A model generated the notes under the pieces. It was given only the letters and a program-made list of their open reading frames with translations. It was not told where the DNA came from and did not search any database. The translations under genes and the position numbers were made by a program. A stretch of DNA of 64,000 bases from assembly GCF_037327425.1 (NCBI RefSeq), contig NZ_CP147846.1:372001-436000 (forward strand), written 5' to 3'. This DNA is from Rhodococcus sovatensis. Its GTDB lineage: Bacteria; Actinomycetota; Actinomycetes; Mycobacteriales; Mycobacteriaceae. Shown here one piece after another: positions 16,306 through 24,173 of this stretch (the first letter of the stretch is position 1; each line of letters opens with the position of its first letter).

Positions 16306-17112
16306 ATGCCCAACTCGATCATTTGGATCGGTCTGGTTGTCATCTGGCTGTTCGTTCTGCTTCCGATGATGATGAGCAAGCGTCCGCGCATCATGCAGAC
16401 CTCCGATGTAGCCCTGGCCACCCGCGTTCTACACCGCGGTGGGTCCAAGAGAACCGCACGCGGTCCTGCCGCCGGACATGCGAGCGACCCAGATTGGCGC
16501 CCCGAGTACGACGAGCGTGTATCGGCACCCGCCCGCGTCGTATTCGGCCGCACAGCACCGAGCACCGACGCGGAGGACCCGATGGACACTCACGCAAGCA
16601 CCGAGATCGACACCGATTCGAGGGACGAGGACGACGAACGCGAGCGGGACTACGTTCCGAACCGTCGCGGCCGCGGAGGTTTCGACCCCGAGGCCGACGC
16701 CATCGCGCGTGCAGCTCGCTACTCGTTCCGTCAGCGAGCCGTACTCGGACTCGTGTTCGCTGCCATCACGTCGGCTGCTCTCGCGGTCATCGTAACCGGG
16801 CTGCTGTGGTGGGTCTGCGGTCTGTCCGTGGTGGCCATGGCTGCATATCTGTACTACCTCCGTCGTCAGGTGCAGATCGAGGAGGAGATCCGGCGTCGCC
16901 GCATGACTCGGATGGGTCGCTCGCGACTCGGTGTCGAATCGCGCACCGACGACGAACTGAAGCTCGTCCCACAGCGCCTGCGCCGTCCAGGCGCCGTCGT
17001 GCTCGAAATCGACGACGAGGACCCGGAGTTCGATCACCTCGACCACTACGACGAGCCGTTCCAGCAGCAGGCTCCGGTGAGCGAGGACATCCGACGAGCA
17101 TCGGGGGCCTGA
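16306..17112 (+). CDS. glpR: Membrane protein GlpR, receptor of the gephyrin-like protein Glp
   Basis: A 268-residue membrane protein. One helix lies at residues 4-24 (SIIWIGLVVIWLFVLLPMMM), followed by a basic, mostly disordered cytoplasmic loop of about 110 residues. Two helices then lie near 150-188 (VLGLVFAAITSAALAVIV; LSVVAMAAYLYYL), and a charged helix and an acidic tail (EIDDEDPEFDHLDHYDEPF) finish the protein. In Corynebacterium the homologous receptor binds Glp at the septum and affects FtsZ and polar elongation; the family has no enzymatic motif. Assignment rests on topology and on the glp-rimJ-glpR order. AAGGAGAG seven to nine bases before the ATG is the ribosome site. Confidence 0.75.
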   Translation: MPNSIIWIGLVVIWLFVLLPMMMSKRPRIMQTSDVALATRVLHRGGSKRTARGPAAGHASDPDWRPEYDERVSAPARVVFGRTAPSTDAEDPMDTHASTEIDTDSRDEDDERERDYVPNRRGRGGFDPEADAIARAARYSFRQRAVLGLVFAAITSAALAVIVTGLLWWVCGLSVVAMAAYLYYLRRQVQIEEEIRRRRMTRMGRSRLGVESRTDDELKLVPQRLRRPGAVVLEIDDEDPEFDHLDHYDEPFQQQAPVSEDIRRASGA

Positions 17113-17174
17113 CGTCCCAGGCGTCGCGCATCTTTTGATAGGGTTGCGCAGCGGTTGCAGCAGGGCCGCAAGAA

Positions 17175-17250
17175 GGGGCTGTGGCGCAGTTGGTAGCGCG
17201 TCTCGTTCGCATCGAGAAGGTCAGGGGTTCGATTCCCCTCAGCTCCACCA
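17175..17250 (+). tRNA. tRNA-Ala (anticodon CGC)
   Basis: A complete cloverleaf: acceptor stem GGGGCTG/CAGCTCC with the G3-U70 wobble that identifies tRNA-Ala, D arm GCGC..GCGC, anticodon stem TCTCG/CGAGA with loop TTCGCAT (anticodon CGC), and T arm AGGGG-TTCGATT-CCCCT. CCA is encoded (17248-17250). Confidence 0.97.
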
Positions 17251-17722
17251 CACTTGGTTCGCGGAATCCGATCCAGACGTACGCCGTTTCGCGGTATTTC
17301 GGTTCCTCGCAATTCCGACAGTCAATTGATCGCAGCTATCAGCGATCGCCTATTCAACAAATCGGTTCTGTTCAAGCTACGTTCTGTTTGCTTTTCGAGC
17401 AGTTGCCGATCCGGAATAAACAGTGATTTACCATCCGGGTGAATTGTTTTACGCGCGTGTTGCAAACTATTTGCCGGTTTAGCAAAGGTGCATAGTGCAG
17501 TAGCCCTTGGGGGCAGAGCCGCGACCGTAGTGTTCGCGTCACCACGCGCCCTACTCTCTTCGCGACTTCGGGATCACCCCTGGGTGTGCGCGCCGGGGCC
17601 GCAGCCGACCGGTAGGCTTGCCGAGCAGTTGCTGAGTCAGAGTTGATGGTCGACGTCTACTGGGGAAGCGTCACCCCGGCCGCGGACATTCGTGTCGCGG
17701 CCCTGAGGTTGTGGAGTTGTGT
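17251..17722. other. AT-richer intergenic region with possible operator and hairpin
   Basis: About 470 bases after tRNA-Ala without a coding frame and with lower GC than average in its first half. Two features stand out. One is an imperfect palindrome at 17460-17485 (TTGCAAAC with GGTTTAGCAA), which has the AAAC..CCGGTTT look of gamma-butyrolactone-receptor operators. The other is a stable hairpin at 17678-17702 (GGCCGCG, GACA-TTCG-TGTC, GCGGCC) just upstream of the first sensor gene. No copy of the tRNA 3' end was found, so there is no sign of an att site. Confidence 0.4.
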
Positions 17723-18178
17723 ATGGGTTTCGAGATTGTCGACCTCGATGAGACGTGGGTTGCTGGTCTTCCTGTCCGCAGCCCCAAGCGGGCGCTGGGC
17801 CGGCTGAACGATCCGGCACTCGATTTGGCGTGGTCGTCCGTCCTCAAGCAGGACATCGGCGGTCCACTGGCCTCGATCTACACGGACTTCGCGCCGGGTA
17901 TCGGGTCGTACAACACACAGATCGTCGGCTACCAGTGTTCTACGTTGGCCCAGGTCGCACGGGGGCACTTGATCGCACGGGTTCCGCGCGCTCGCTACGC
18001 AAGGTTTTCGGCGGTCGGCCACTTTCCGGACGTCATGGTGCGGTTGTGGCAGCAGATCGACCACGCCGAGGAACAGCGTGAGATCACTCGAACATTCACC
18101 GCGGACTACGAGTGCTACCCGCATGCCTACAAGATCGATCTGTATCTGTCGATCGAGCATGCAGGGCCGGCGGCATGA
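17723..18178 (+). CDS. GyrI-like effector-binding (SHS2) domain protein, first of a pair
   Basis: A 151-residue single-domain protein of the GyrI-like/AraC effector-binding group. The first half has VDLDETWVAGLPVRSP and GPLASIYTDFAPGIGSYNTQ. The second half has the repeated module, VPRARYARFSAVGHFPDVMV and then LWQQIDHAE, an aromatic/acidic patch DYECYPHAY and the final strand IDLYLSIE. These domains bind small hydrophobic ligands, and some act as standalone sensors or hydrolases. There is no DNA-binding domain. ATG 17723 has GGAG six bases upstream. The stop overlaps the start of the next, related gene (ATGA), so both are co-translated. It stands 0.6 kb upstream of a butyrolactone-receptor-like TetR gene. 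Confidence 0.72.
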   Translation: MGFEIVDLDETWVAGLPVRSPKRALGRLNDPALDLAWSSVLKQDIGGPLASIYTDFAPGIGSYNTQIVGYQCSTLAQVARGHLIARVPRARYARFSAVGHFPDVMVRLWQQIDHAEEQREITRTFTADYECYPHAYKIDLYLSIEHAGPAA

Positions 18179-18612
18179 CGCATCGGGTGACCGCGAGAAG
18201 CGCGGAATTGTTCGGTGGCCTTGTGGCGCCCCGCATAGTGCCAGGAGCCGACGCGAGCACCAGTGAGCTCTTCAGGTTTCTTCGCGAACGAATCCGAGAC
18301 CGTCACCCCGGCCGTGAGGTGGACGTCACGACTGTGTTCGTGCCGGACTCTGCAGGTGACTACAACGCAGTGGTAGCGATGCCGTACGTGTCGCCGAGCG
18401 AGGTTCCTGTCGGAGACGTTTTCGTGCAGGTTCCGAGCGGGGTATACGCCGTATTCGTCCCCGACGGACTGATCAGAGATCCCGTCGAAGACGTATGGAC
18501 GCAGGTCGACGACGCCACCTCGAATGGTGAACTGTTCCGCGCTTATAAAGAGGACATCGAAGTCGTTACAAATTCCGGCGAAGTGGAACTTTATATTTCG
18601 ATCGTTATCTAA
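18175..18612 (+). CDS. GyrI-like effector-binding domain protein, second of a pair
   Basis: A 145-residue protein with the same fold as its upstream neighbour: FGGLVAPRIVPGADASTSEL, a long helix LFRFLRERIRDRHPG, FVPDSAGDYNAVVAMPYV, then the half-repeat VPSGVYAVFVPDG, EDVWTQVDDATSNGELFRAY and the final strand EVELYISIVI. It starts at ATG 18175 inside the stop of the first gene. Similarity between the two is at the level of pattern, so they are old paralogues. The last codons are AT-rich compared with the rest of the window. The ligand is unknown. Confidence 0.68.
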   Translation: MTHRVTARSAELFGGLVAPRIVPGADASTSELFRFLRERIRDRHPGREVDVTTVFVPDSAGDYNAVVAMPYVSPSEVPVGDVFVQVPSGVYAVFVPDGLIRDPVEDVWTQVDDATSNGELFRAYKEDIEVVTNSGEVELYISIVI

Positions 18613-18803
18613 TCGGGCAACGTGTCACCTAGTTGTCACTCGAAAATCACAATTTAGATACGTTTGTGGTTAGTATTATCCTGCGTACCGGACCGTCGGC
18701 GGGGTTCGTGAATTCGAGAAAACGGATTCAAACAGGCCTTTTGCGGTCTGGAGCTAAGGCGGCGTCGGAGTCATCGTAGGCAACTGGTCAGGGGTGATCG
18801 TTC

Positions 18804-19481
18804 ATGGTTAGACAATTGCGAGCAGAAGCTACACGTGCAGCTGCACTGCGCGCGGCTGCAGATCTTTTTCTCGAGGTAGGGCATGCGAATGCAACGCTGA
18901 GTCAGGTCTCCGCGCAGTCCGGCGTCACCAAAGGCGCGCTGTACTTCCACTTCGCCTCCAAGGAGGAGCTGGCGCGAGCGATCGTCGACGAGGGTCACGA
19001 GCGAGTGTCCACCGCCTGCGCAGGCCTGGTCGACAGTAGGTCGCCGGCCCTCGAATCGGTCATCGGCATCTCGTACTCGGTGCTCGAACTAGCAGCATCC
19101 GACCCGCTCGTGCGGGTGATGTACCGCCTGCAGATGGAGATCGACGGCTCCGAGACTGCGCGCGGAAGCGTGTTCGGGACTTGGGGCAACATCTTCGAGC
19201 ATCTCTTCGATCGTGCGATCGAGCACGGTGACGTCGCCGACCATTTGGATTCGGGAAACGCTGCGCTGCTCGTCTGCGAGATGCTCGCCGGAGTCTTGAT
19301 GGTCTCCGAGGCGCAATCCACCCTCGACAGTGCACCGGCACGCATGGAAAAGGTGTGGAACACCGTCCTGCCGTCGCTGGTACCTCCGAGCAAACTCGGT
19401 TACTTCCGCGAATTCGCGGCTCGCAGCCTTTCCAGCTTCGTTCCGTCTGCCGATCTCGTCGGAGAGTCCGTACACGTCTGA
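18804..19481 (+). CDS. TetR regulator, gamma-butyrolactone-receptor-like
   Basis: A 225-residue repressor. The DNA-binding part is MVRQLRAEATRAAALRAAAD, then LSQVSAQSGVTKGALYFHFASKEELARAIV, the exact helix-turn-helix wording of ScbR/ArpA-type butyrolactone receptors. The ligand domain includes MYRLQMEIDGSETARGSVFG followed by TWGNIFEHLF. It closely resembles the TetR starting at 63751. The family binds diffusible gamma-butyrolactone or related signals, or acts as an orphan responder. The promoter region (18613-18803) is about 190 bases long, rather AT-rich and without a clear operator. Confidence 0.85.
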   Translation: MVRQLRAEATRAAALRAAADLFLEVGHANATLSQVSAQSGVTKGALYFHFASKEELARAIVDEGHERVSTACAGLVDSRSPALESVIGISYSVLELAASDPLVRVMYRLQMEIDGSETARGSVFGTWGNIFEHLFDRAIEHGDVADHLDSGNAALLVCEMLAGVLMVSEAQSTLDSAPARMEKVWNTVLPSLVPPSKLGYFREFAARSLSSFVPSADLVGESVHV

Positions 19482-19525
19482 GTCCAGGCTTGCGGAGTCT
19501 CGGCCCCGAGCGGACACTGTGTGAT

Positions 19526-19696
19526 ATGAACCACATTGCTACAGAGCACAGGATGTCCGACGCCGAGCTCCGCAAGGCGATCAAGACTCTGCAGAGTCGA
19601 GCAGACGACGCGCGCCGTCGGGGCGACGACGACGACGCCACACGGATCGAGCGCACGGTTGCGGACTATCGCGACGAAATGTCGCGGAGACACTAG
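19526..19696 (+). CDS. Small charged helical protein of unknown function
   Basis: A 56-residue protein, MNHIATEHRMSDAELRKAIK and then a run of Arg/Asp-rich heptad-like helix (SRADDARRRGDDDDATRIERTVADYRDEMSRRH). ATG 19526 has no strong ribosome site; an ATG at 19553 is also possible. The composition predicts one or two charged helices, perhaps a short coiled coil. It converges on the flavin reductase gene, with one base between the two stops. I do not recognise the family. Confidence 0.5.
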   Translation: MNHIATEHRMSDAELRKAIKTLQSRADDARRRGDDDDATRIERTVADYRDEMSRRH

Positions 19697-19697
19697 A

Positions 19698-20444
19698 TCA
19701 GGCGGTACCGGTCGGTCCGAACCGTTCGGTCTTGATGCGCGGCGGCAGATGCCCGTCGGCGACCAGCATGTCCGCGGCTGCCTCGACGAAGCCGGTCGGC
19801 CCACACACGAAACACGCCGGTGCGAAGTCGGCCGGCCACCCGTCCTCGACGAGATCTCGTGGAGTGAGCCTGCCTACCCGTCCTCGGTAGCCGTCGGGGG
19901 CCCGACGTGTGTAGCGGTAGCTGACATCGATCCCACCGGGGAGCATTCTCAGCTCGGAACCGTACATCAGCTCCTCGGATGAACGTATCGAATAGATGAG
20001 CCGGAACGGAGTTCGGCGCTCACCGCGTACTCGGGCGCGAACCATGGCCATCAACGGCACGATGCCCGATCCGCCTGCGAGTAGAAGTACGGGTGCGGGA
20101 TTGGAGGCATCCCATACGAACCAGCCACCGATCGGTCCGCGAAGTTCGATCCGATCGCCCACTTCGAGCATCTCTGTGAGGTAGGGCGACACTTCACCGT
20201 CGTTCACGGTCTGAATCGTCAGGACGACTTTGTTTCCGTCCGCCGGAGTTGCCATCGAGTAGCTACGCTGCGCGCTGTAGCCGTCCTCGGCCGTCAGACG
20301 AAGGTCGACGTGTTGTCCGGGCTTGTGACCGGGCCACTCGTCCACCTCGAAGGTCAGCGTCGTCGCAGTCGATGTTTCCGCTCGTTTGTCGGTGAGGGTC
20401 GCAACACGCCACTTCAATCTCCCTGATACCTCTGTTCTTGCCAA
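19698..20444 (-). CDS. Ferredoxin-reductase-type FAD/NAD(P)-binding oxidoreductase
   Basis: A 248-residue flavoprotein. The FAD domain carries HKPGQHVDLRLTAEDGYSAQRSYSMA with the RSYS flavin motif (18 residues from QHVDL on), then VSPYLTEMLEVGDRIELRGP. The NAD(P) domain carries LLLAGGSGIVPLMAMVR and, near the end, CFVCGPTGFVEAAADMLV. It has no iron-sulfur domain, so it should pass electrons to a separate partner. It overlaps the end of the molybdoenzyme gene by 31 bases on the same strand, which makes that enzyme the likely redox partner (inference). The start at 20444 is inside that overlap. Confidence 0.85.
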   Translation of the reverse strand: MARTEVSGRLKWRVATLTDKRAETSTATTLTFEVDEWPGHKPGQHVDLRLTAEDGYSAQRSYSMATPADGNKVVLTIQTVNDGEVSPYLTEMLEVGDRIELRGPIGGWFVWDASNPAPVLLLAGGSGIVPLMAMVRARVRGERRTPFRLIYSIRSSEELMYGSELRMLPGGIDVSYRYTRRAPDGYRGRVGRLTPRDLVEDGWPADFAPACFVCGPTGFVEAAADMLVADGHLPPRIKTERFGPTGTA

Positions 20445-21013
20445 GGATCGCCATAGTCGTGATAGCCGTTTCTCTCCCAGAATCCCGGCTCGTCACGGAC
20501 CAGGAGGGTGAGTTTTTCCACCCACTTGGCCGATTTCCAGAAGTACAGGTTCGGAACCAGCAACCTGGCAGGTCCGCCGTGCTCGGGGTGCAGTGGCTTT
20601 CCGTCGAATTCGTATGCCAGCCAGGCTTTTCCCTGACGAAGTTCGTCGAGAGGCAGATTGGTGGTGTACCCGTCGAAACCGTGGGCCATCACGTGCGTGG
20701 CTGTCGTGTCGACGTCACTCAGCAACGTGTCGAGTGAGACGCCGCGCCAAGTCGTATCCAGCTTGGACCACTTGGTGACGCAATGGATGTCGACGGTCGG
20801 CTTCTCTGCAGGGAGCGCGAGCATCTCGTTCCAATTCCACTGACGCTTGTCGCCCATTTCCGTGACGATGCTGAATTGCCATCGCTCGGTGTGCACCTGG
20901 GGAGTAGGACCTGCAGACAGCACTGGGAAGTCGTCCGTCAGATATTGGCCGGGCGGAGTGCGGGACTCGTTGCCTCGGCGCTTGCCGGTGAACCCTTTCG
21001 AGACGATCGCCAT
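20414..21013 (-). CDS. Sulfite-oxidase-like molybdopterin oxidoreductase
   Basis: A 199-residue molybdoenzyme of the YuiH/sulfite-oxidase-like group. It contains FPVLSAGPTPQVHTERW, FSIVTEMGDKRQWNWNEMLA, the molybdenum-ligand cysteine in VDIHCVTKWSKLDTTWRGVS, GFDGYTTNLPLDEL and EHGGPARLLVPNLYFWKSAK, the last being the cofactor-binding stretch. No dimerisation or heme domain and no Tat signal are visible, so it is cytoplasmic. Electron transfer is probably to the flavoprotein encoded next. ATG 21013 is used because upstream in-frame sequence is antisense to the SDR region. Substrate unknown. Confidence 0.88.
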   Translation of the reverse strand: MAIVSKGFTGKRRGNESRTPPGQYLTDDFPVLSAGPTPQVHTERWQFSIVTEMGDKRQWNWNEMLALPAEKPTVDIHCVTKWSKLDTTWRGVSLDTLLSDVDTTATHVMAHGFDGYTTNLPLDELRQGKAWLAYEFDGKPLHPEHGGPARLLVPNLYFWKSAKWVEKLTLLVRDEPGFWERNGYHDYGDPWQEQRYQGD

Positions 21014-21113
21014 CGATACAGTGTGCTCCGGCCGGACCACCAGCGACAACTCGACCGGCGCGTAAAGTGCGAGAAACGGAAGTTTCTTCGACTGTGGGGG
21101 AGAACGGCGCGAG

Positions 21114-21956
21114 ATGGCAATCAAGGACCTTCGGGGGAAGAGGACGTTCATCACCGGCGCCGGGAGCGGTATCGGACGCGCAACCGCCCTCGCTGCTGCA
21201 CGAGAAGGCGCCGAGCTGTATTTGACGGATATCAACGAAGTGGGTCTGAAAGAGACCGTCGCGGCTGCAGGTTCGGCGGTGGTGAAGTCCGCTGCCTTCG
21301 ATGTGTCCGACTACGACGCCGTCACTGCATTCGCCACCGAGGTACACGAATCGGTCGACAGTCTCGACATCGTCATGAATGTCGCCGGAATCTCTGCGTG
21401 GGGAACCGTCGAGAATCTCGAGCATCGACACTGGAAGTCGATGATCGACGTCAATCTCATGGGACCGATCCACGTGATCGAGAATTTCCTGCCCCCGATG
21501 GTGAAAGCCGGTCGCGGTGGCCATCTCGTCAACGTGTCCTCTGCGGCGGGTCTGATTCCGCTGCCCTGGCATGCGGCGTACAGCGCGAGCAAATACGGCC
21601 TTCGTGGCGCATCGGAAGTGCTGCGCTACGACCTGAAGCGGCACGGCATCGGTGTCAGCCTCGTCGTACCGGGGGGCGTGAAGACGGGTTTGGTGAACAC
21701 CCTGGAAATCGCGGGCGTCGACCGCGACGATCCGCGAGTGCAGAAGTTGCAGCATCGTTTCGAGCAGCGCGCTGTCGAACCCGAGACCGTCGCCGACGCC
21801 ATCATTGTCGGAATACAGAAGAATCGCTACCTCGTGTATTCGTCCAACGACATTCGGTTCGCGTACTGGTGGGCACGAAAGTTCGCCCCGCCGTACGAGT
21901 TCGTCCTGCAGAAAGCCAACGACCAGTTCAGCAGGCTGTTGAAGAAGCCGTCATAG
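21114..21956 (+). CDS. Short-chain dehydrogenase/reductase
   Basis: A 280-residue classical SDR. The NAD(P) site is TFITGAGSGIGRATALAAAR, Asp in YLTDINEV suggests NAD preference, NVAGISAWG is the stabilising loop, and catalytic Ser, Tyr and Lys stand in NVSSAAGLIPLP and AYSASKYGLRG. The C-terminal part with VYSSNDIRFAYWWARKFAPP is longer than the 250-residue norm and amphipathic, as in membrane-associated SDRs acting on lipid or hydrophobic substrates. The gene is divergent from the molybdoenzyme and overlaps the end of soxR by 6 bases. Confidence 0.88.
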   Translation: MAIKDLRGKRTFITGAGSGIGRATALAAAREGAELYLTDINEVGLKETVAAAGSAVVKSAAFDVSDYDAVTAFATEVHESVDSLDIVMNVAGISAWGTVENLEHRHWKSMIDVNLMGPIHVIENFLPPMVKAGRGGHLVNVSSAAGLIPLPWHAAYSASKYGLRGASEVLRYDLKRHGIGVSLVVPGGVKTGLVNTLEIAGVDRDDPRVQKLQHRFEQRAVEPETVADAIIVGIQKNRYLVYSSNDIRFAYWWARKFAPPYEFVLQKANDQFSRLLKKPS

Positions 21957-22409
21957 ATCGACGTCCAGTCTGCGAGCGCCCGGGCCTGCCCCGGCGAGTT
22001 CGTCTCCCGGATTGGCCAGTGCGCAGCTGGACAGTGACAGGCATCCACAGCCGATGCACCCGGTCAGGTCGTCGCGCAGGCGGACCAGTTGGGCAATGCG
22101 ATGGTCGAGGTCGGTGTGCCAGTGCTGCGACAGTTTGGCCCAGTCGCGTTTCGTCGGGGTTCGTTCCTCCGGCAAGTCGGCCAAGGCGTCGCGGATCCGG
22201 GCAAGAGGTATGCCGACTTTCTGCGAGATGCGAATGAACGCGACTCGCCGCAGCGTGTCACGGTGATACCGACGTTGGTTCCCGGACGTGCGTCTGCTCG
22301 TGATGAGGCCCTGCTTCTCGTAAAAGTGCAAAGCGGACACGGCAACTCCGCTGCGTTCGGAAAGCTGCGCGGGAGTGAGTTCGCGGACTTTCCAGTCGGG
22401 CATCGGCAT
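21951..22409 (-). CDS. soxR: Redox-sensitive MerR-type activator SoxR
   Basis: A 152-residue MerR regulator. It has the helix-turn-helix LTPAQLSERSGVAVSALHFY with EKQGLITSRRTSGNQRRY, the dimer helix, and then the four-cysteine 2Fe-2S site CIGCGCLSLSSC. In actinobacteria SoxR responds to redox-active compounds rather than superoxide. The likely target may be the adjacent SDR or an unlinked gene; I found no clear SoxR box between soxR and arcA. It converges on the SDR gene with a 6-base overlap and is divergent from arcA. Confidence 0.93.
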   Translation of the reverse strand: MPMPDWKVRELTPAQLSERSGVAVSALHFYEKQGLITSRRTSGNQRRYHRDTLRRVAFIRISQKVGIPLARIRDALADLPEERTPTKRDWAKLSQHWHTDLDHRIAQLVRLRDDLTGCIGCGCLSLSSCALANPGDELAGAGPGARRLDVDL

Positions 22410-22503
22410 AGCTCGACATTACTTCAGCTTGGCCCGGCGAGTGAAGGGCTACGGCCTGCAGCAACCACGCGCGCACCGGGCTCTGAGCGCATACGGTTGA
22501 GCG

Positions 22504-23748
22504 ATGACTGCGGAACTTGGCGCCGACTCGGAGGTCGGAACCCTGCGTACGGTGATGCTGCACCGACCTGGTGACGAGCTGAGGCGCCTCACGCCGCGCA
22601 ACAACGACCAACTGCTGTTCGACGGGGTGCCGTGGGTCGACCGAGCGCAGCAGGAGCACGACGCGTTCGCCGAACTCCTGCGCAGCCGCGGCGTCGAGGT
22701 GCTTCTGCTGGCCGATCTGCTTACCGAGGCGATGACGGTCAGCGGTGCGGCGCGCATGCAGGGTATCTCCGCGGCCGTGAACGAGCGACGCCTCGGCCGT
22801 GCCCTGGCCCGTGATCTGGCTGCCCACCTGCGCGGTGTGCCCGCGCCGCAGTTGGCATCGATATTGATGGCCGGTATGACCTTCGACGAGCTCCTCGCTG
22901 CGGAGTCCGGCGAGCCGGAACTGCCTGGTGCGTCCCTGGTTCGGCGCATGCATCACGGAGGCGACTTCGTCATCGACCCCTTGCCGAACCTGCTGTTCAC
23001 CCGCGACTCCTCGTTCTGGATCGGCAACCGGGTGGCGATCACGTCGCTGGCATTGCCGGCGAGACTGCGAGAGACGACGTTGACGGATCTGATCTACGCG
23101 TTTCATCCGCGTTTTCTCGGAGTTCGACGTGCATACGAATCGCGCACGGCGCCGGTCGAGGGCGGGGATGTGCTGTTGCTCGCCCCCGGGGTCGTGGCGG
23201 TCGGTGTCGGTGAGCGTACGACGCCCGCAGGAGCGGAAGCTCTGGCTCGCAGCCTGTTCGAGGATGGACTTGCACACACTGTGCTGGTCGTTCCCATCGC
23301 GCAGGAGCGGGCGTCGATGCACCTGGACACCGTGTGCACGATGGTCGACGTCGATGCGGTCGTGATGTATCCGGCGATTCAGGATACGTTGTCCGCGTTC
23401 ACTATCCACAAGGGTGATGCCGGGGTCACCATCCGCGGCGCCGACCCGTTCCTCGAAGCCGCCGCGGACGCGATGGGCATCGGCAAGCTCCGCGTCATCG
23501 ACACGGGTCTCGACACTGTCACCGCAGAACGCGAGCAATGGGACGACGGCAACAACACTCTCGCACTCGCCCCGGGCGTCGTCGTCGCCTATGAGCGCAA
23601 CGTCGAGACGAACGCACGGCTCGAGGCGTCGGGAATAGAGGTGTTGCGGATCAGCGGATCGGAACTCGGCTCTGGCCGAGGTGGCCCCAGGTGCATGTCG
23701 TGTCCGGTTGCCAGGGACAGTGCGGCGATGGAGCCTGTGCGATCGTGA
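22504..23748 (+). CDS. arcA: Arginine deiminase ArcA
   Basis: A 414-residue amidinotransferase-fold enzyme that hydrolyses arginine to citrulline and ammonia. Motifs are SEVGTLRTVMLHRPGDELRR at the start, NLLFTRDSSFWIGN with the substrate Asp, ERASMHLDTVCTMVD with the catalytic His, and the nucleophile Cys397 in GGPRCMSCPV. The length is normal. No arcB, arcC or arcD is adjacent, so it does not form a fermentation operon here; M. tuberculosis also has arcA alone (Rv1001). It is divergent from soxR. Confidence 0.93.
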   Translation: MTAELGADSEVGTLRTVMLHRPGDELRRLTPRNNDQLLFDGVPWVDRAQQEHDAFAELLRSRGVEVLLLADLLTEAMTVSGAARMQGISAAVNERRLGRALARDLAAHLRGVPAPQLASILMAGMTFDELLAAESGEPELPGASLVRRMHHGGDFVIDPLPNLLFTRDSSFWIGNRVAITSLALPARLRETTLTDLIYAFHPRFLGVRRAYESRTAPVEGGDVLLLAPGVVAVGVGERTTPAGAEALARSLFEDGLAHTVLVVPIAQERASMHLDTVCTMVDVDAVVMYPAIQDTLSAFTIHKGDAGVTIRGADPFLEAAADAMGIGKLRVIDTGLDTVTAEREQWDDGNNTLALAPGVVVAYERNVETNARLEASGIEVLRISGSELGSGRGGPRCMSCPVARDSAAMEPVRS

Positions 23749-23771
23749 TGGTGACCGCGCGCACGGGGATG

Positions 23772-24119
23772 TCAGAGGACCTCGCGTACCTTGTCCGCGG
23801 GCCTCGCGAGAACGGTCCCCTTGTCCGTCACCACGATCGGCCGCTCGATGAGGATCGGATTGTCGACCATTGCTGCGATCAATTCGTCCTCGGTAGCGTC
23901 TTTCAGGCCAAGCTCCTTGTATACGGCTTCCCTCTTTCGAATAGCCTGCGACGCAGTCATACCCGCGTCGTCGAGCAGTTTTCGAAGTCCGTCCTTGCTG
24001 GGGGGCGTCTCGAGATACTTGACGACCGTGGGCTCGATCCCGGCTTCCTGAATCATTTTCAGCACAGTTCGGGAAGTGTTGCACCGAGGGTTGTGATAAA
24101 TCGTCGCAGTGGAAGTCAT
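23772..24119 (-). CDS. arsC: Thioredoxin-fold arsenate reductase (ArsC)
   Basis: A 115-residue ArsC of the glutaredoxin-linked type. It starts TATIYHNPRCNTSRTVL, with the catalytic Cys in NPRC, and has LIERPIVVTDKG, the anion-binding arginine motif. The end is RPADKVREVL. It reduces arsenate to arsenite using a small thiol; the physiological donor in a mycothiol organism is not shown. No arsR or arsB lies nearby. The start at 24119 is set by the beginning of the fold. It is divergent from the NAD(P)-binding protein gene. Confidence 0.9.
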   Translation of the reverse strand: MTSTATIYHNPRCNTSRTVLKMIQEAGIEPTVVKYLETPPSKDGLRKLLDDAGMTASQAIRKREAVYKELGLKDATEDELIAAMVDNPILIERPIVVTDKGTVLARPADKVREVL

Positions 24120-24173
24120 GGTCGTAGATAGTGCCATTGTTTGTGAACCGAGTGTGTCGGGTAGGCGAAAGCA

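Noticed and set aside
17175..17250. Integration site of a genomic island at tRNA-Ala
   Set aside because: The following block is accessory-like, but no integrase and no copy of the tRNA 3' end was seen.
17046..17312. Minus-strand open frame reading GAEGNRTPDLLDANETRY
   Set aside because: It is the antisense of tRNA-Ala, a well-known false protein in databases.
22410..22503. SoxR box between soxR and arcA
   Set aside because: No sequence close to the CCTCAAG-type palindrome was found.
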